NCBI GenBank assembly: GCA_963779225.1
Contig: CAVZWW010000003.1
Coordinates: forward strand, 372,001-436,000
Origin: CAVPCZ01 sp963779225
GTDB lineage: Bacteria > Bacteroidota > Ignavibacteria > UBA10030 > UBA6906
Reading direction: 5' to 3'
Length of the DNA: 64,000 bases
Shown here: positions 33,952-43,124 of the stretch, piece by piece
How positions within the stretch are numbered: position 1 is the first letter of the stretch
Layout of the letters: each line of letters opens with the position of its first letter
Notes under the pieces: generated by a model
Told to the model about the DNA's origin: nothing
The model's input: only the letters and a program-made list of their open reading frames with translations
The model's database searches: none
Translations under genes and position numbers: made by a program

Positions 33952-34830
33952 TCAATGCCCGTGACTCTTCGCCGGTCCGTGCCCCTCCGCCTGCATGCCC
34001 AGCCCCATAAACAGCGAGGTCAGCATCACGAAAATATAGGCCTGCAGGAAAGCGACAAACAGCTCGAGGAAGTTAATGCCCACAACGAAGCCGACGGGCG
34101 CGACGGCGATGATGTACGATTGAAAGACAAAGATCAAACCGATGAGCGAGACGAGCACGATGTGCCCGCCCAGCATGTTGGCAAACAACCGGATGCACAG
34201 GGCGAACGGCTTGGTGAACAAGCCGAGTATTTCGATCGGAATCATGATCGGCCAGAGGGCCCAGTGTACGCCCCCGGTGAGATGTGCGAGGTAGTGCCCG
34301 AGGCCCTGTGCACGGATCGCAGCAGCCTGGATCATGACAAACGCAACCATGGCCAGACCGGCGGTGACGCTCACGTTGCCGGTTGCGGATGCGCCATACG
34401 GGATCAGACCGAGCAGGTTCATCAGCAGAATATAGAAGAACGTGGTCAGCAGGTAGGGCATATAGGCGATCCCTCCCTTCCCCATATTGGGGATAACGAT
34501 CTCGTCCCGCATGAACACGACAAAGAACTCCGCCAGGTTTCCCCAGCCGTGCGGTACCTTCCGCCTCGTGTTGCTCCTGGCCACGAGGATGCCAAACGCG
34601 CAGAGGATCAGCGCGGCAATCCAGAGGAACACCACGTGTTTGGTGATCGACATGTCCAAGCTGATGCCCGCAATGGTGAGCGGTGTGAAGTGCGGAAGGT
34701 GGACAACCCCGAACGGCGTGTCCAGCGTGGGGGCATCCTGAACGTGATGCAGGAGCGTCCCGAACAGGTTCCCGCCCTCATGCCCGGCATGTGCGGTATC
34801 CGCTGTTGCTGTTACCCCGGGTACAAGCAC
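33952..34830 (-). CDS. atpB: F0F1 ATP synthase subunit a
   Basis: A 292-residue a subunit with the stator half-channel. The key Arg lies in the FALCIRLFANMLGGHIV helix. The start is GTG at 34830 (MLVPGV...), 5 nt after the stop of the atpI-like gene, with AGGGG upstream. The N-terminus is long (about 45 residues before the first helix), with His-rich stretches. Chlorobi and related groups often have such long a subunits. Confidence 0.95.
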   Translation of the reverse strand: MLVPGVTATADTAHAGHEGGNLFGTLLHHVQDAPTLDTPFGVVHLPHFTPLTIAGISLDMSITKHVVFLWIAALILCAFGILVARSNTRRKVPHGWGNLAEFFVVFMRDEIVIPNMGKGGIAYMPYLLTTFFYILLMNLLGLIPYGASATGNVSVTAGLAMVAFVMIQAAAIRAQGLGHYLAHLTGGVHWALWPIMIPIEILGLFTKPFALCIRLFANMLGGHIVLVSLIGLIFVFQSYIIAVAPVGFVVGINFLELFVAFLQAYIFVMLTSLFMGLGMQAEGHGPAKSHGH

Positions 34831-34835
34831 GCGTT

Positions 34836-35225
34836 TTACCCCTGTTGTTTGACCTGAACTTTTTTCTGAAGAAAGAGGATCTCCAGAACCAGGAAGACAC
34901 TGTACGGGACCATCATTCCGATGGTTACGGCAAACGTATGGAGCTGGAACTCCAGGATACAGACAAGCAGCGCTCCGAGCATCAGAGCCATACGCACACC
35001 CATTCCTCCCAGCACCGCCTTGAGAAATGTGGAATACGACCGGTCAAAAGCATATTCGATCGTCAGGAATCCCGCCAGCACGTTCACCGTACTGAGGGCT
35101 GCACCGACGAAAGCGGCAAGAATCACGGCCTCAGTTCCGTATCTCAATAGGGGATAGGCGGCAACCAGCGCGATCACCAGAAGCGCCGCACCCACCTGGA
35201 GCGGAAAGCGCCGATCAATGCGCAT
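34836..35225 (-). CDS. AtpI-like small membrane protein of the ATP synthase operon
   Basis: A 129-residue protein with four hydrophobic segments. It lies between atpZ and atpB, where AtpI-type proteins are usual, and is thought to help assemble the c ring or move Mg2+. Sequence resemblance to AtpI is weak, so the call leans on position and topology. The ATG at 35225 has GGAGAGGA upstream and overlaps the end of atpZ. Confidence 0.7.
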   Translation of the reverse strand: MRIDRRFPLQVGAALLVIALVAAYPLLRYGTEAVILAAFVGAALSTVNVLAGFLTIEYAFDRSYSTFLKAVLGGMGVRMALMLGALLVCILEFQLHTFAVTIGMMVPYSVFLVLEILFLQKKVQVKQQG

Positions 35226-35490
35226 TCCTCTCCTTGTCTTCAGCGTTTGATCGGTCGCCCAATTCCGCTGCCCGCCGGAAGAACCGGATGAACCCTCCCG
35301 TCACGCCGACACTTAGTCCCACAAACATGCCCCAGGGTTCCGTGCCCCACTGCCCGTCGGCCCAGCGTCCGAGAAAGAACATTCCGACCACAGCGATCGC
35401 CAGTTCCATCCCCATGGTGAGATACGGAGCGACATCCCGCCGCCACCCCCCGGGGGTCCCGCCGGTTTCGTTTTCAGCTAATGGGGGCAT
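35215..35490 (-). CDS. atpZ: AtpZ/AtpI-type F0F1 ATPase accessory protein
   Basis: A 91-residue protein with two membrane helices: YLTMGMELAIAVVGMFFLG and WGMFVGLSVGVTGGFIRFFR, joined by a short RWADGQWG turn. This is the AtpZ pattern (small Ca2+/Mg2+ transporter-like accessory of ATP synthase). It overlaps the next gene. Confidence 0.82.
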   Translation of the reverse strand: MPPLAENETGGTPGGWRRDVAPYLTMGMELAIAVVGMFFLGRWADGQWGTEPWGMFVGLSVGVTGGFIRFFRRAAELGDRSNAEDKERNAH

Positions 35491-35496
35491 TCATGT

Positions 35497-35871
35497 TCAG
35501 ACGTCTCGTTTCCCGTCCGCCTTGCTCCCCGAAGCAAGCGCCGCCATGGTACAATGCCCGTCGAACTGCGCACCTTCGTCGACCACCAATCGTGTTGCGC
35601 GGATGTCCCCTTTCATCGCCGACTTGGATTCCAGGACCAGCTTTTCGGTCGCCGTGACCGTCCCGGTGACCGTTCCTGCGAGGGAGACATTACGCGCTGT
35701 CAGGTTGCCGTCGATACTGCCCCCGAGTCCCACGGCGGCATTTGCTTTGGCGACCACGTCGCCGATGAGCTTGCCGTCTATCCGGATGCTCCCTTCGGTC
35801 TTAATTTTCCCTTCGAAGACCGTGCCTGCACCGAGGAGGCTCAATTCGCCGCTGGGTGTTTTGTCCGCCAT
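35497..35871 (-). CDS. Bactofilin (polymer-forming cytoskeletal protein)
   Basis: A 124-residue bactofilin. The core is a right-handed beta helix of about 90 residues with repeating G/V/I turns (GTVFEGKIKTEGSIRIDGKL, GDVVAKANAAVGLGGSIDGN). Members form non-polar filaments attached to the inner membrane and often work with M23 peptidases in cell-shape control. ATG with GGAGG upstream. Following an M23 gene is a classic bactofilin context. Confidence 0.92.
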   Translation of the reverse strand: MADKTPSGELSLLGAGTVFEGKIKTEGSIRIDGKLIGDVVAKANAAVGLGGSIDGNLTARNVSLAGTVTGTVTATEKLVLESKSAMKGDIRATRLVVDEGAQFDGHCTMAALASGSKADGKRDV

Positions 35872-35918
35872 AGTTGTCCTCCGCCTTTCCCTTCGTTCCG
35901 TGACTTGAGCGTCTCCCG

Positions 35919-36818
35919 CTACTTCTGTGCCGTTGCCGGCGTAAGCAGGAACTCATTAGGGTCCCGCGCTATGCCGTCCTTCCACACTTCAAAGTGCAGG
36001 TGGGGCCCGAGACTGGTTTGCCCTGATGATCCCAGGAGCGCAATCAATTCTCCCCGTTTGACGGCCATCGCCGGGCTTTTCATGAGCGCCTGGTTATGCT
36101 TGTACACCGTCAGGTACCCCGAGCCGTGCGAGATCACGAGCAGGTTTCCGTCTTCGTAGGTCCACCCCGCGAACACAACGAAGCCATCCGTCGCGGCGTA
36201 TACCTGGGTCCCAATTTTTGCCGCAATGTCGATGCCGTAATGATGGCGCGACGGATCAAAATTCTGTGACACATACCCGGTGGCCGGCCAGAGCAGGGGC
36301 AATTCCGCCGACACATTCAACTGACGGACCTTTTGTGAACCCGGCGCGGTTTGTCCGGCGGTTATGCCGCCCTCATTCTCCGCCTGGTCCGGTTCCGCCT
36401 GTCGTTGAAACGGCACCGGGGGCATTTGCTGTTGCGGTACCGTACGTGAATGATGAAGAGTGTCACGGAAAGCCTGCTGGCCGTCTTGTTGCCCGAGCGC
36501 TTTTCGCAGCTGTTGATTGTAATCGCGAAGAAGCACAACGTCCTCGGCCAGAACGTTCAACCGTTCCTGCGTCTCTGCGAGCTGTCTGCCATACTTTGCT
36601 TCCAGCACAGGATTGGGGAGCGGCAGGAACATCATGACCGGCGTGAAGATCAGAATCGCGAGTGTGATCGAAACGCAGAGCAGAAACAGCGAAGTCGCCA
36701 GGAGTCCGAGCTTCCACCGGCCAGCGCGGAACCGGAGGGTTGTTCCCCCTTCTTCGGTGGGAACAACAAGGATTTCAAATCTCCGAAGCTTTGTCTTGCG
36801 CCTGGCCTCCTGCTTCAC
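35919..36818 (-). CDS. Membrane-anchored M23 family peptidoglycan endopeptidase
   Basis: A 299-residue protein with a short basic cytoplasmic N-terminus, one membrane helix (about 34-58), a coiled coil (about 72-110) and a C-terminal M23 LytM domain (about 185-290). The zinc ligands are visible: HHYGIDIAAK (His and Asp) and GPHLHFEVW. Such proteins cleave peptide cross-links. Start GTG at 36818; the promoter at 36847 gives a 22-nt leader. First gene of the operon with bactofilin and ATP synthase. Confidence 0.92.
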   Translation of the reverse strand: MKQEARRKTKLRRFEILVVPTEEGGTTLRFRAGRWKLGLLATSLFLLCVSITLAILIFTPVMMFLPLPNPVLEAKYGRQLAETQERLNVLAEDVVLLRDYNQQLRKALGQQDGQQAFRDTLHHSRTVPQQQMPPVPFQRQAEPDQAENEGGITAGQTAPGSQKVRQLNVSAELPLLWPATGYVSQNFDPSRHHYGIDIAAKIGTQVYAATDGFVVFAGWTYEDGNLLVISHGSGYLTVYKHNQALMKSPAMAVKRGELIALLGSSGQTSLGPHLHFEVWKDGIARDPNEFLLTPATAQK

Positions 36819-36846
36819 GTTTGCCCGTCAAAAGTGATAATAAAAA

Positions 36847-36875
36847 AATATACAAAAAACGCTTTCGAATGTCAA
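36847..36875 (-). promoter_or_regulatory. Strong promoter of the M23-bactofilin-atp operon
   Basis: TTGACA (36870-36875), 17 nt, TATATT (36847-36852) on the minus strand, also readable as ATTG-N20-TATATTTT. This is the best sigma-70-like match in the window. AT-rich spacer and downstream DNA. Confidence 0.72.
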
Positions 36876-36899
36876 TGCAGCGATTCCGGTAACGTGTTT

Positions 36900-38039
36900 T
36901 CAAATAACGGATTGCGGCTTTCGTGCATGGAACTCGTTCCAGCAGCGGAGCACATAGGCTTCCATTTTCTGTTTGAAGACCTCCCGGTCAAACCCCAGAG
37001 CAAAGGCTCGCATGGCTTGCTGATCGAATTCGGCATGGTCCAGTGCATCCACGGCGGCAGCGAGAGCTTCCGGGGTTTGTTCGTGGAACAGGACACCCGT
37101 ACACACATCCGGTCGTTGCATGACGGTCTCCAGTGCCCCGCCTTTTGCATAGGCAACCACCGGTTTCCCGCAGGCCATGGCCTCCACGGGCACAATTCCG
37201 AAATCCTCTTCACCGGGGAATATGACCGCCTTGCAGGACATGAAATGCCGGTGCACCACGTCGTCCGGCTGCCATCCCTGGAGATCCACCGTCGGCCCTG
37301 CCATGCGTTGCAGCCGGTCGAGGTCCGGGCCATCCCCCACCACGACAAGACGTCTCCCCAGCCGGGTGAAGGTTTCCACCGCGAGATCCACGCGTTTGTA
37401 CGGCACGAGAGCACTCACGATGAGGTAATACTCCTCCCGGACCGGTGAGATCTTCAAGGCGGCAGTATTCACCGGCGGATAAATCACATCGGCTTCACGG
37501 TGGTAAATATCCCGGATCCGGTCGCGGATGTTCCGGGAGATTGCGACGAAGTGGTGGGGGTGCGATGCGGTACGAACATCCCACCGCTGCAGATACCCGA
37601 GCGCCAGGGACATTCCCGCGCGGGTGAGCAACCCGGCACGACCGGGCGCGAAGTAGTCGTCGAACAGGCCCCAGATATAGCGCATGGGCGTATAGCAATA
37701 ACAGATATGCAGCGTCTGCGGGGCGGTCCGCACGCCCTTTGCCACACAGTGGTTAGAGCTGATGACCAGGTCAAACTCCCGCATGTCGAACGTGCCGATC
37801 GCAGTTGGAAAGAGGGGTAAATAGTTCCGGAACCGCGTTGCAGCGAACGGCAGCCTTTCAATGAACGAGGTGCGAATCGGCCGTCGTTCTATCGTCGCCG
37901 ACACCGATCCCCTGTGGTGCACCAGCACCACGATGGTTGCCTCCGGGAACACTTCGACCAGTGCCTCGACGCATTTTTCCCCTCCGCGCATCGAGGTCAA
38001 CCATTCATGCACAATGGCAACGCGTTGCGGCCGATTCAT
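36900..38039 (-). CDS. Family 4 glycosyltransferase
   Basis: A 379-residue GT-B enzyme. The N-terminal half (VAIVHEWLTSMRGGEKC) is typical of GT4 enzymes, and the C-terminal half has SALVPYKRVDLAVETF and the E-x7-E donor site (EEDFGIVPVEAMACGKPVVA). Acts on an exopolysaccharide or glycolipid with an unknown acceptor. The ATG at 38039 has AGAGGA upstream. It stands alone, divergent from a hydrolase gene, so context does not help. Confidence 0.9.
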   Translation of the reverse strand: MNRPQRVAIVHEWLTSMRGGEKCVEALVEVFPEATIVVLVHHRGSVSATIERRPIRTSFIERLPFAATRFRNYLPLFPTAIGTFDMREFDLVISSNHCVAKGVRTAPQTLHICYCYTPMRYIWGLFDDYFAPGRAGLLTRAGMSLALGYLQRWDVRTASHPHHFVAISRNIRDRIRDIYHREADVIYPPVNTAALKISPVREEYYLIVSALVPYKRVDLAVETFTRLGRRLVVVGDGPDLDRLQRMAGPTVDLQGWQPDDVVHRHFMSCKAVIFPGEEDFGIVPVEAMACGKPVVAYAKGGALETVMQRPDVCTGVLFHEQTPEALAAAVDALDHAEFDQQAMRAFALGFDREVFKQKMEAYVLRCWNEFHARKPQSVI

Positions 38040-38066
38040 ATTCCTCTCGCGACGTCGGACTTCGAA

Positions 38067-38098
38067 AAATGGTACGAAGAACGTGCCGCAGATGCAAA
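38067..38098 (-). promoter_or_regulatory. Candidate promoter of the glycosyltransferase gene
   Basis: TTTG (38095-38098), 20 nt, TACCATTT (38067-38074). Predicted leader about 22 nt with AGAGGA. Confidence 0.5.
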
Positions 38099-38105
38099 GG
38101 CTTTA

Positions 38106-38134
38106 TTGCTTTGCGGAACCCGAGTGTGTATATT
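38106..38134 (+). promoter_or_regulatory. Candidate promoter of the alpha/beta hydrolase gene
   Basis: TTGCTT (38106-38111), 17 nt, TATATT (38129-38134); also ATTG-N20-TATATTGT. It lies back to back with the glycosyltransferase promoter. Leader about 44 nt. Confidence 0.5.
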
Positions 38135-38184
38135 GTACAGTCATTTGTCGTCATCTTCTTTTCCTGCAGGAAACCACCGTCAGC

Positions 38185-39093
38185 ATGACCATCATCGCCG
38201 TCATTCTCCTGTTTATCGTGCTGTTCATGGTCTTTTCCTCGCTGGTGCTGTTTGTCATAGGACCGATCATGCTGTTGCAGCCGCACCGGAGAACGGTGGA
38301 GTACTATCGACGGTTCACGACATTGTTGCACCCCGCCGATCTTCACGTCCGGTATGAAGAGATATTGCTGAAGACTGCAGAGGGAATCGACCTGAGTTGC
38401 TGGTTGCTGCCGGCGCCGGGCACGCCGCGCGGCACGGTGATTTTTCTCCACGGCGTGAGCGAATCCAAGATCGTCGGGCTTCCTCTTGCACACGCCCTGC
38501 TCGGGGCGGGATTCAACGTGTTTCTCTACGATTCCCGCCGGCACGGCGAAAGCGGAGGAGCTTTCTGTACCTATGGTTTCTATGAAAAACACGACACTAC
38601 CACCGTCATCAATTACCTTCTTGCCCGTCAGGAACTGCACGTCGGCAACATCGGCCTGATGGGTACTTCCATGGGTGCCGCCGTGGCAATTCAGGTCGCG
38701 GCCCTTGACACACGCGTGCGCACAGTCGTCGCAGAAAGCGGATTCGCCACGTTGCGCACGGTCTTCGACGAATACCAGAAGCGCATGATCAAACTTCCCT
38801 GGCACTACCTGCGCAACATCGTCATCAAGCGCTCCGAACACCTTGCCCATTTCAGGGCGGCGGCGGTTTCGCCTCTCAACGCCGTGCACAACGTTCACAT
38901 TCCGATCTTCTTTTTGCACGGAACGGCGGACACGCTTATCCGGCACACGTACACGGAGATGGTATTCAGAAATGCAAACGAGCCGAAGGAACTCTGGCTC
39001 GTCGAAGGGGCGCGGCACGATAACATGGCGGAGGTGGGGGGGGAGACGTATATCCCGCGCATTGTGGATTTCTTTGTCAGGTACCTTTCCTGA
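38185..39093 (+). CDS. Membrane-anchored alpha/beta hydrolase
   Basis: A 302-residue protein. An N-terminal membrane helix (about 4-28, IIAVILLFIVLFMVFSSLVL) anchors an alpha/beta hydrolase. The nucleophile elbow is GTSMGA, the oxyanion region FLHGVSE, the acid Asp in HGTADTLI and the His in GARHDNM, so the triad is complete. It resembles bem46/YqkD-like membrane esterases of unknown substrate. The ATG at 38185 is chosen at the start of the membrane helix; the frame runs upstream to 37861 through the glycosyltransferase gene and is rejected. Confidence 0.87.
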   Translation: MTIIAVILLFIVLFMVFSSLVLFVIGPIMLLQPHRRTVEYYRRFTTLLHPADLHVRYEEILLKTAEGIDLSCWLLPAPGTPRGTVIFLHGVSESKIVGLPLAHALLGAGFNVFLYDSRRHGESGGAFCTYGFYEKHDTTTVINYLLARQELHVGNIGLMGTSMGAAVAIQVAALDTRVRTVVAESGFATLRTVFDEYQKRMIKLPWHYLRNIVIKRSEHLAHFRAAAVSPLNAVHNVHIPIFFLHGTADTLIRHTYTEMVFRNANEPKELWLVEGARHDNMAEVGGETYIPRIVDFFVRYLS

Positions 39094-39136
39094 AGCCTAC
39101 CTGCATCAACGTTCCCTCCACCCGGCTCTCCGGTTT

Positions 39137-41611
39137 CTACAATCCCAGCCAGTACACCGCCTTGAGCAGCACCGCGTCTTCCCGGGGCATGGACCAGACG
39201 TCGCCCAGACGCTGCCCGAACTCCGATCCGTAGATCCCCGTGTCTCCGTCCCGCACCTGTGTCCAGACGAGATAGAGGGTGCTGCCGGGGAGGTATTCCC
39301 AGCGCAGCAGCACGTTGGCGTTGAGTGTAATGGCGTTGAAGTCCGGATTGATGAATCCGGCGAAATTCTCATAGGCATAGGGGAGCAGTTGTTCCGGACT
39401 TGTGAGGCGGCGGAACCCGGAGTATCGTCCCCGTGCATAGAGTACCTGCGTATAGAACTGCACCGAGAGAGAGCGGCTGAACGTGACAATGCCGCGCAGC
39501 GAGAGATCGAGCATCTCCACGTCCCGATCCGCGAAGACACTGAAGGGATCGGGGGACACGGTGGCATCCAGGATGTTGCCGTAGGGATATACCCACGCTT
39601 CCTCCCCGCGCGTATTCTGGTAGATCACGGCAGGGTTCAGTTCCATCCAGGATGTGGGGCGGAGGGTAAGATCGGTACCGGCAAACAGCGATCGCTTCTG
39701 CAGATCATCCCACTCAACTCCCGCCAGGAGACTTGCATAGACGGCATGCCGGTCGTCGCTGAGCACACGCATGGTGATCTGATGGGCGCCGGGCCGTCGG
39801 TAGAGGCCTATGATACCGCGTTCTTCGTCGTCGAACGCGGAGAACGATCGGGCATACATGAACTCGCCGCGCCAGAAATTCCGGAACTCTCCCGCAAACT
39901 CACCGCGCACCACCGCCGTAGTAAGGAAGCCGTCCCAGTTCCAGCGGAGCTCGGGATTCATCGCCGCAGAATAGCGCAGGAACATTTGTCCCGCCCGGTT
40001 TTCGCGGTAGAGAAGCTGTGCAAAACCACCGTGGTCGTGCGGCTGGGCAAAGAACCCGAGATCGTTGGGTGCGAAGCGGGGAGTAAAAAAATCATATGAC
40101 ACGGTGGGAAACCAGTGTTCCGCGCTGATGCGCGAAAACAGGAGCCGGCCCGCGACGCCGTCCTGTGCTGCCCCTGCCGCCGGTGCATGTGTCCCGGCAA
40201 GATACCCGTCGACCGTCGAACGGCCCCTGTCCACGCGCGCATTCCAGTCAAGGCCGCCCGACCACGCCGGGCTCGTCCCGCTTCGCGCGGCAAGAGTTGC
40301 CATGCCCCCAAGCCACGATCCTTCTGCCCACTCCTGCTTGACCCGTACCACATGGTATCCGGCGGCAGGCTCCGTCACAATCGTGGAATCTCCCCAGCTG
40401 TACCTGATGCGGGCCTGCTCTTCGGCGGTGAGCGCACTCAACGCGGCAACGGACAATCCATCGATCGTCCGTCCCGTAACTTTGGCCGCACCGAGAATCG
40501 TGGTGACCAGGGGATTCTCCAGCAGCGTTCCGGATGGCCCGGGCACCACGTCATTGCTTCCCTGGGGGCGGCGGCCGATTCTCCGCGAGAAAAAGAGCGT
40601 CAGCGGCAGGTTGCTCGCACTGGATCCAAAAGTGAACATCTGTGCGGCTTCGAGGAAGAACGGACGCTTCTCGGGAAAGCGCGTTTCAAAGACGGTGAGA
40701 TTCAGCACGGCCTGATCGACTTCCACCTGCCCGAAGTCCGGGTTAATGGTGGCATCGAGTGTGAAGTTTCTTGAGAGGCCGTACTTCACATCCACTCCCG
40801 CCTGAAATTCCGTGGCAGACGGTACTCCCTGTCCGAAATCACCGCTGGTGGAGGTTCGGACAACCGAAACGTACGGAGCGACATCCAGGTGCATTGGCGG
40901 GGTGATGTTGCGGATCCCGCCCACCTTTCCCCAGAGCGGGATGGGAAATCGCTCACTGCGCGGCACCATGACCCATTCGACGAGTTCCTTCTTCCTGCTG
41001 ATATACCGCCGGAAGTTGATGCCCCACTCGTATGATCCTTCCGAAAAACGCAGTGCATTCCAGGGAATGGCAAACTCGGCAATCCATCCTTCCGGCACAA
41101 TGCGCGTCTTCACCGTCCAGACAGCATCCCAGGTATTATCGTACACACTTCCGCTCTGTGAGAGAATGCCATCACCCTGCACGCCGGACACATTTGTGAC
41201 AAACACGAAGGCGGTCTGCCGGTCGTCGTAGGAATCGATCATGAGGCTGAACCGGTCGGCCTCCGTGGTGCGATCGCGGCGGCTGAGCTGACGCACGATC
41301 AACGCTGGGTTTGTATCCTCGCACAGAACCCCGACATACAGGGCGTCATCATCGTACAGGAGCCGAACCAATGTCTGCTCTGTCGGTTGTGCACCTTCCA
41401 CCGGATCAAACTGCACGAAGTCGCCCGCGGGCGGGGCCTGTTGCCAGCAGCTGTCTGACAGGCGTCCGTCGATCACGGGTGGCGTGCGGGTGGGGACCGC
41501 CCGGATGACTTTGGGGGGGACATCGTCGGTGGCGGAGACAGGCAGGGGCAGCGCGGCAATCAGCATCGCGAGGATGACGCTCAGGCGGTGCCGTACAAGA
41601 TGCGGGATCAT
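39137..41611 (-). CDS. DUF5916 outer-membrane protein with N-terminal CBM9-like domain
   Basis: An 824-residue exported protein. Signal peptide about 1-28 (ending LPVSATDD). The N-terminal domain (about 35-220, PPVIDGRLSDSCWQQAP, DDALYVGVLCEDTNP) is carbohydrate-binding-module-9-like. The rest is a DUF5916 region of many amphipathic strands, ending in a barrel (LLKAVYWLGL). It is common in Bacteroidota and its role is unknown. Start ATG at 41611 lacks a clear ribosome site; the longer frame to 41923 overlaps the methyltransferase gene and is rejected. Confidence 0.85.
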   Translation of the reverse strand: MIPHLVRHRLSVILAMLIAALPLPVSATDDVPPKVIRAVPTRTPPVIDGRLSDSCWQQAPPAGDFVQFDPVEGAQPTEQTLVRLLYDDDALYVGVLCEDTNPALIVRQLSRRDRTTEADRFSLMIDSYDDRQTAFVFVTNVSGVQGDGILSQSGSVYDNTWDAVWTVKTRIVPEGWIAEFAIPWNALRFSEGSYEWGINFRRYISRKKELVEWVMVPRSERFPIPLWGKVGGIRNITPPMHLDVAPYVSVVRTSTSGDFGQGVPSATEFQAGVDVKYGLSRNFTLDATINPDFGQVEVDQAVLNLTVFETRFPEKRPFFLEAAQMFTFGSSASNLPLTLFFSRRIGRRPQGSNDVVPGPSGTLLENPLVTTILGAAKVTGRTIDGLSVAALSALTAEEQARIRYSWGDSTIVTEPAAGYHVVRVKQEWAEGSWLGGMATLAARSGTSPAWSGGLDWNARVDRGRSTVDGYLAGTHAPAAGAAQDGVAGRLLFSRISAEHWFPTVSYDFFTPRFAPNDLGFFAQPHDHGGFAQLLYRENRAGQMFLRYSAAMNPELRWNWDGFLTTAVVRGEFAGEFRNFWRGEFMYARSFSAFDDEERGIIGLYRRPGAHQITMRVLSDDRHAVYASLLAGVEWDDLQKRSLFAGTDLTLRPTSWMELNPAVIYQNTRGEEAWVYPYGNILDATVSPDPFSVFADRDVEMLDLSLRGIVTFSRSLSVQFYTQVLYARGRYSGFRRLTSPEQLLPYAYENFAGFINPDFNAITLNANVLLRWEYLPGSTLYLVWTQVRDGDTGIYGSEFGQRLGDVWSMPREDAVLLKAVYWLGL

Positions 41612-41690
41612 GTTTCGAGGAGGCTGCACGCGTCCTCTTGCTCCTCTCTTGCTGAATGATTCCTGCCAGACGGCGTGATCGAGTCCGTGG

Positions 41691-43124
41691 TTACACGTTG
41701 CCGGCAGCCGAGAGGCGCAGAATGTTTTCCACATGGGTCGTATGGGGAAACATGTCCACCGGTTGAGCTTCATCGACACCATAGACACCTCCCTCGCACA
41801 GGAGTTTGGCATCGCGCGCCTGCGTTGCCGGATTGCAGCTGACATACACAATCCGGCGGGGGTGTATTTCCAGGATCTTTTCCACCACCTCAGGGTGCAT
41901 TCCTGCGCGAGGCGGATCGACAAGTATTACATCCGGTGCGGTGCCGTCGCGGAGCAAGGTGGTATCTCCGACCAGCCGGTCTTTCAGATCACCGAGCACA
42001 AACGTGCAGTTGTTCACGCCGTTCTCTGCGGCGTTCTTGCGCGCATCTTCCACCGCCGATGCGACCGCCTCGATACCCACGACCGCCGCGGCATCGTCGG
42101 CCACATGGAGGGCGATGGTACCGGTTCCCGAATACAGATCGAATACCACGTCTCCGGGGCGCAGGGCCGCCATCCGCCGGACGGCGTCATACAGCCGTTC
42201 GGCCTGCACAGTGTTGGTTTGAAAGAAGGAATTTGCCGAGATGCGGTATGTTCTCCTGCCGATCCGTTCGGTGATGAACCCGGAACCCGCGTAGACGATC
42301 TCGCGCTCTCCGACGGCCACCTGGGATTTACGTGTCGTGATATTGTTGACTATTGTGGTAATTGCCGGAACTTCCAGCAGCAGGATAGAACACAGCGCAC
42401 GGAGGGTCGCATCGTGTTCTTCGGATGTGACCAGGTTCACCATCAATTCCCCCGTCTGTTTTCCCTCCCGGATAACCAGATTTCGCAGGAATCCCGTGTG
42501 CGTGGTGGTTGAGTAGATGCTGAGATCCCGTTCGCGGCAGAATGTCCGCACCGTGTTCACAATCTTCGCGCTGGCCGGAGATTGCAGATGGCATTCATCG
42601 ATGTCCAGGACCCGGTCGAATCGCTGCGGGATGTGCAGGCCGAGGGCGAAGCGGTCGGAAGTCCCTCTTTCCGTACCCGTCAGTCGGGCATGCTCCACTT
42701 CCGACTGGCTCAGCCAGCGGGTACCGAACGAAAATTCCATTTTGTTCCGGTAGAAGAAGATCTCCTCCGCCCCGATTGTGGGCAACACCGGGATGCCCGT
42801 GAAGCCGCCGATCCGTTCGAGGGCATCGGCCACCTGCTGGCGTTTGAAATCGCACTGCCCCTGATAGGAGAGATGTTGCCAGGTGCAGCCGCCGCACACT
42901 CCGAAGAACCGGCAGCGTGGTGTGACACGCAGGGGAGAGGGAATGACCACGGCCGCGATTTCCGCTTCGGCGAATTTTTTGCTCACGCGGACCATCCGCG
43001 CCCGTACGGTATCGCCCGGGATGCCTCCACGCACAAATACAACGAAATTGTCCACGCGCGCAACGCTTTTCCCTTCGGAACCGAAGTTCTCGACCCGGAG
43101 TTCCAGTTCTTCACCGCGAATCAT
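41691..43124 (-). CDS. rlmD: 23S rRNA (uracil-5-)-methyltransferase, RlmD/RumA-like
   Basis: A 477-residue SAM-dependent enzyme adding m5U to rRNA. An N-terminal TRAM domain (about 1-60) precedes an iron-sulfur Cys cluster (CRFFGVCGGCTWQ). The methyltransferase domain has DLYSGTGTIALHVA, and the catalytic Cys is in YVSCNPATQARD. RlmD and RlmCD cannot be separated by eye. The start overlaps the ABC-F stop by 4 nt. Confidence 0.9.
   Translation of the reverse strand: MIRGEELELRVENFGSEGKSVARVDNFVVFVRGGIPGDTVRARMVRVSKKFAEAEIAAVVIPSPLRVTPRCRFFGVCGGCTWQHLSYQGQCDFKRQQVADALERIGGFTGIPVLPTIGAEEIFFYRNKMEFSFGTRWLSQSEVEHARLTGTERGTSDRFALGLHIPQRFDRVLDIDECHLQSPASAKIVNTVRTFCRERDLSIYSTTTHTGFLRNLVIREGKQTGELMVNLVTSEEHDATLRALCSILLLEVPAITTIVNNITTRKSQVAVGEREIVYAGSGFITERIGRRTYRISANSFFQTNTVQAERLYDAVRRMAALRPGDVVFDLYSGTGTIALHVADDAAAVVGIEAVASAVEDARKNAAENGVNNCTFVLGDLKDRLVGDTTLLRDGTAPDVILVDPPRAGMHPEVVEKILEIHPRRIVYVSCNPATQARDAKLLCEGGVYGVDEAQPVDMFPHTTHVENILRLSAAGNV

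Noticed and set aside
38005..39018. 337-residue open frame on the minus strand
   Set aside because: Antisense shadow of the alpha/beta hydrolase, whose triad is complete.
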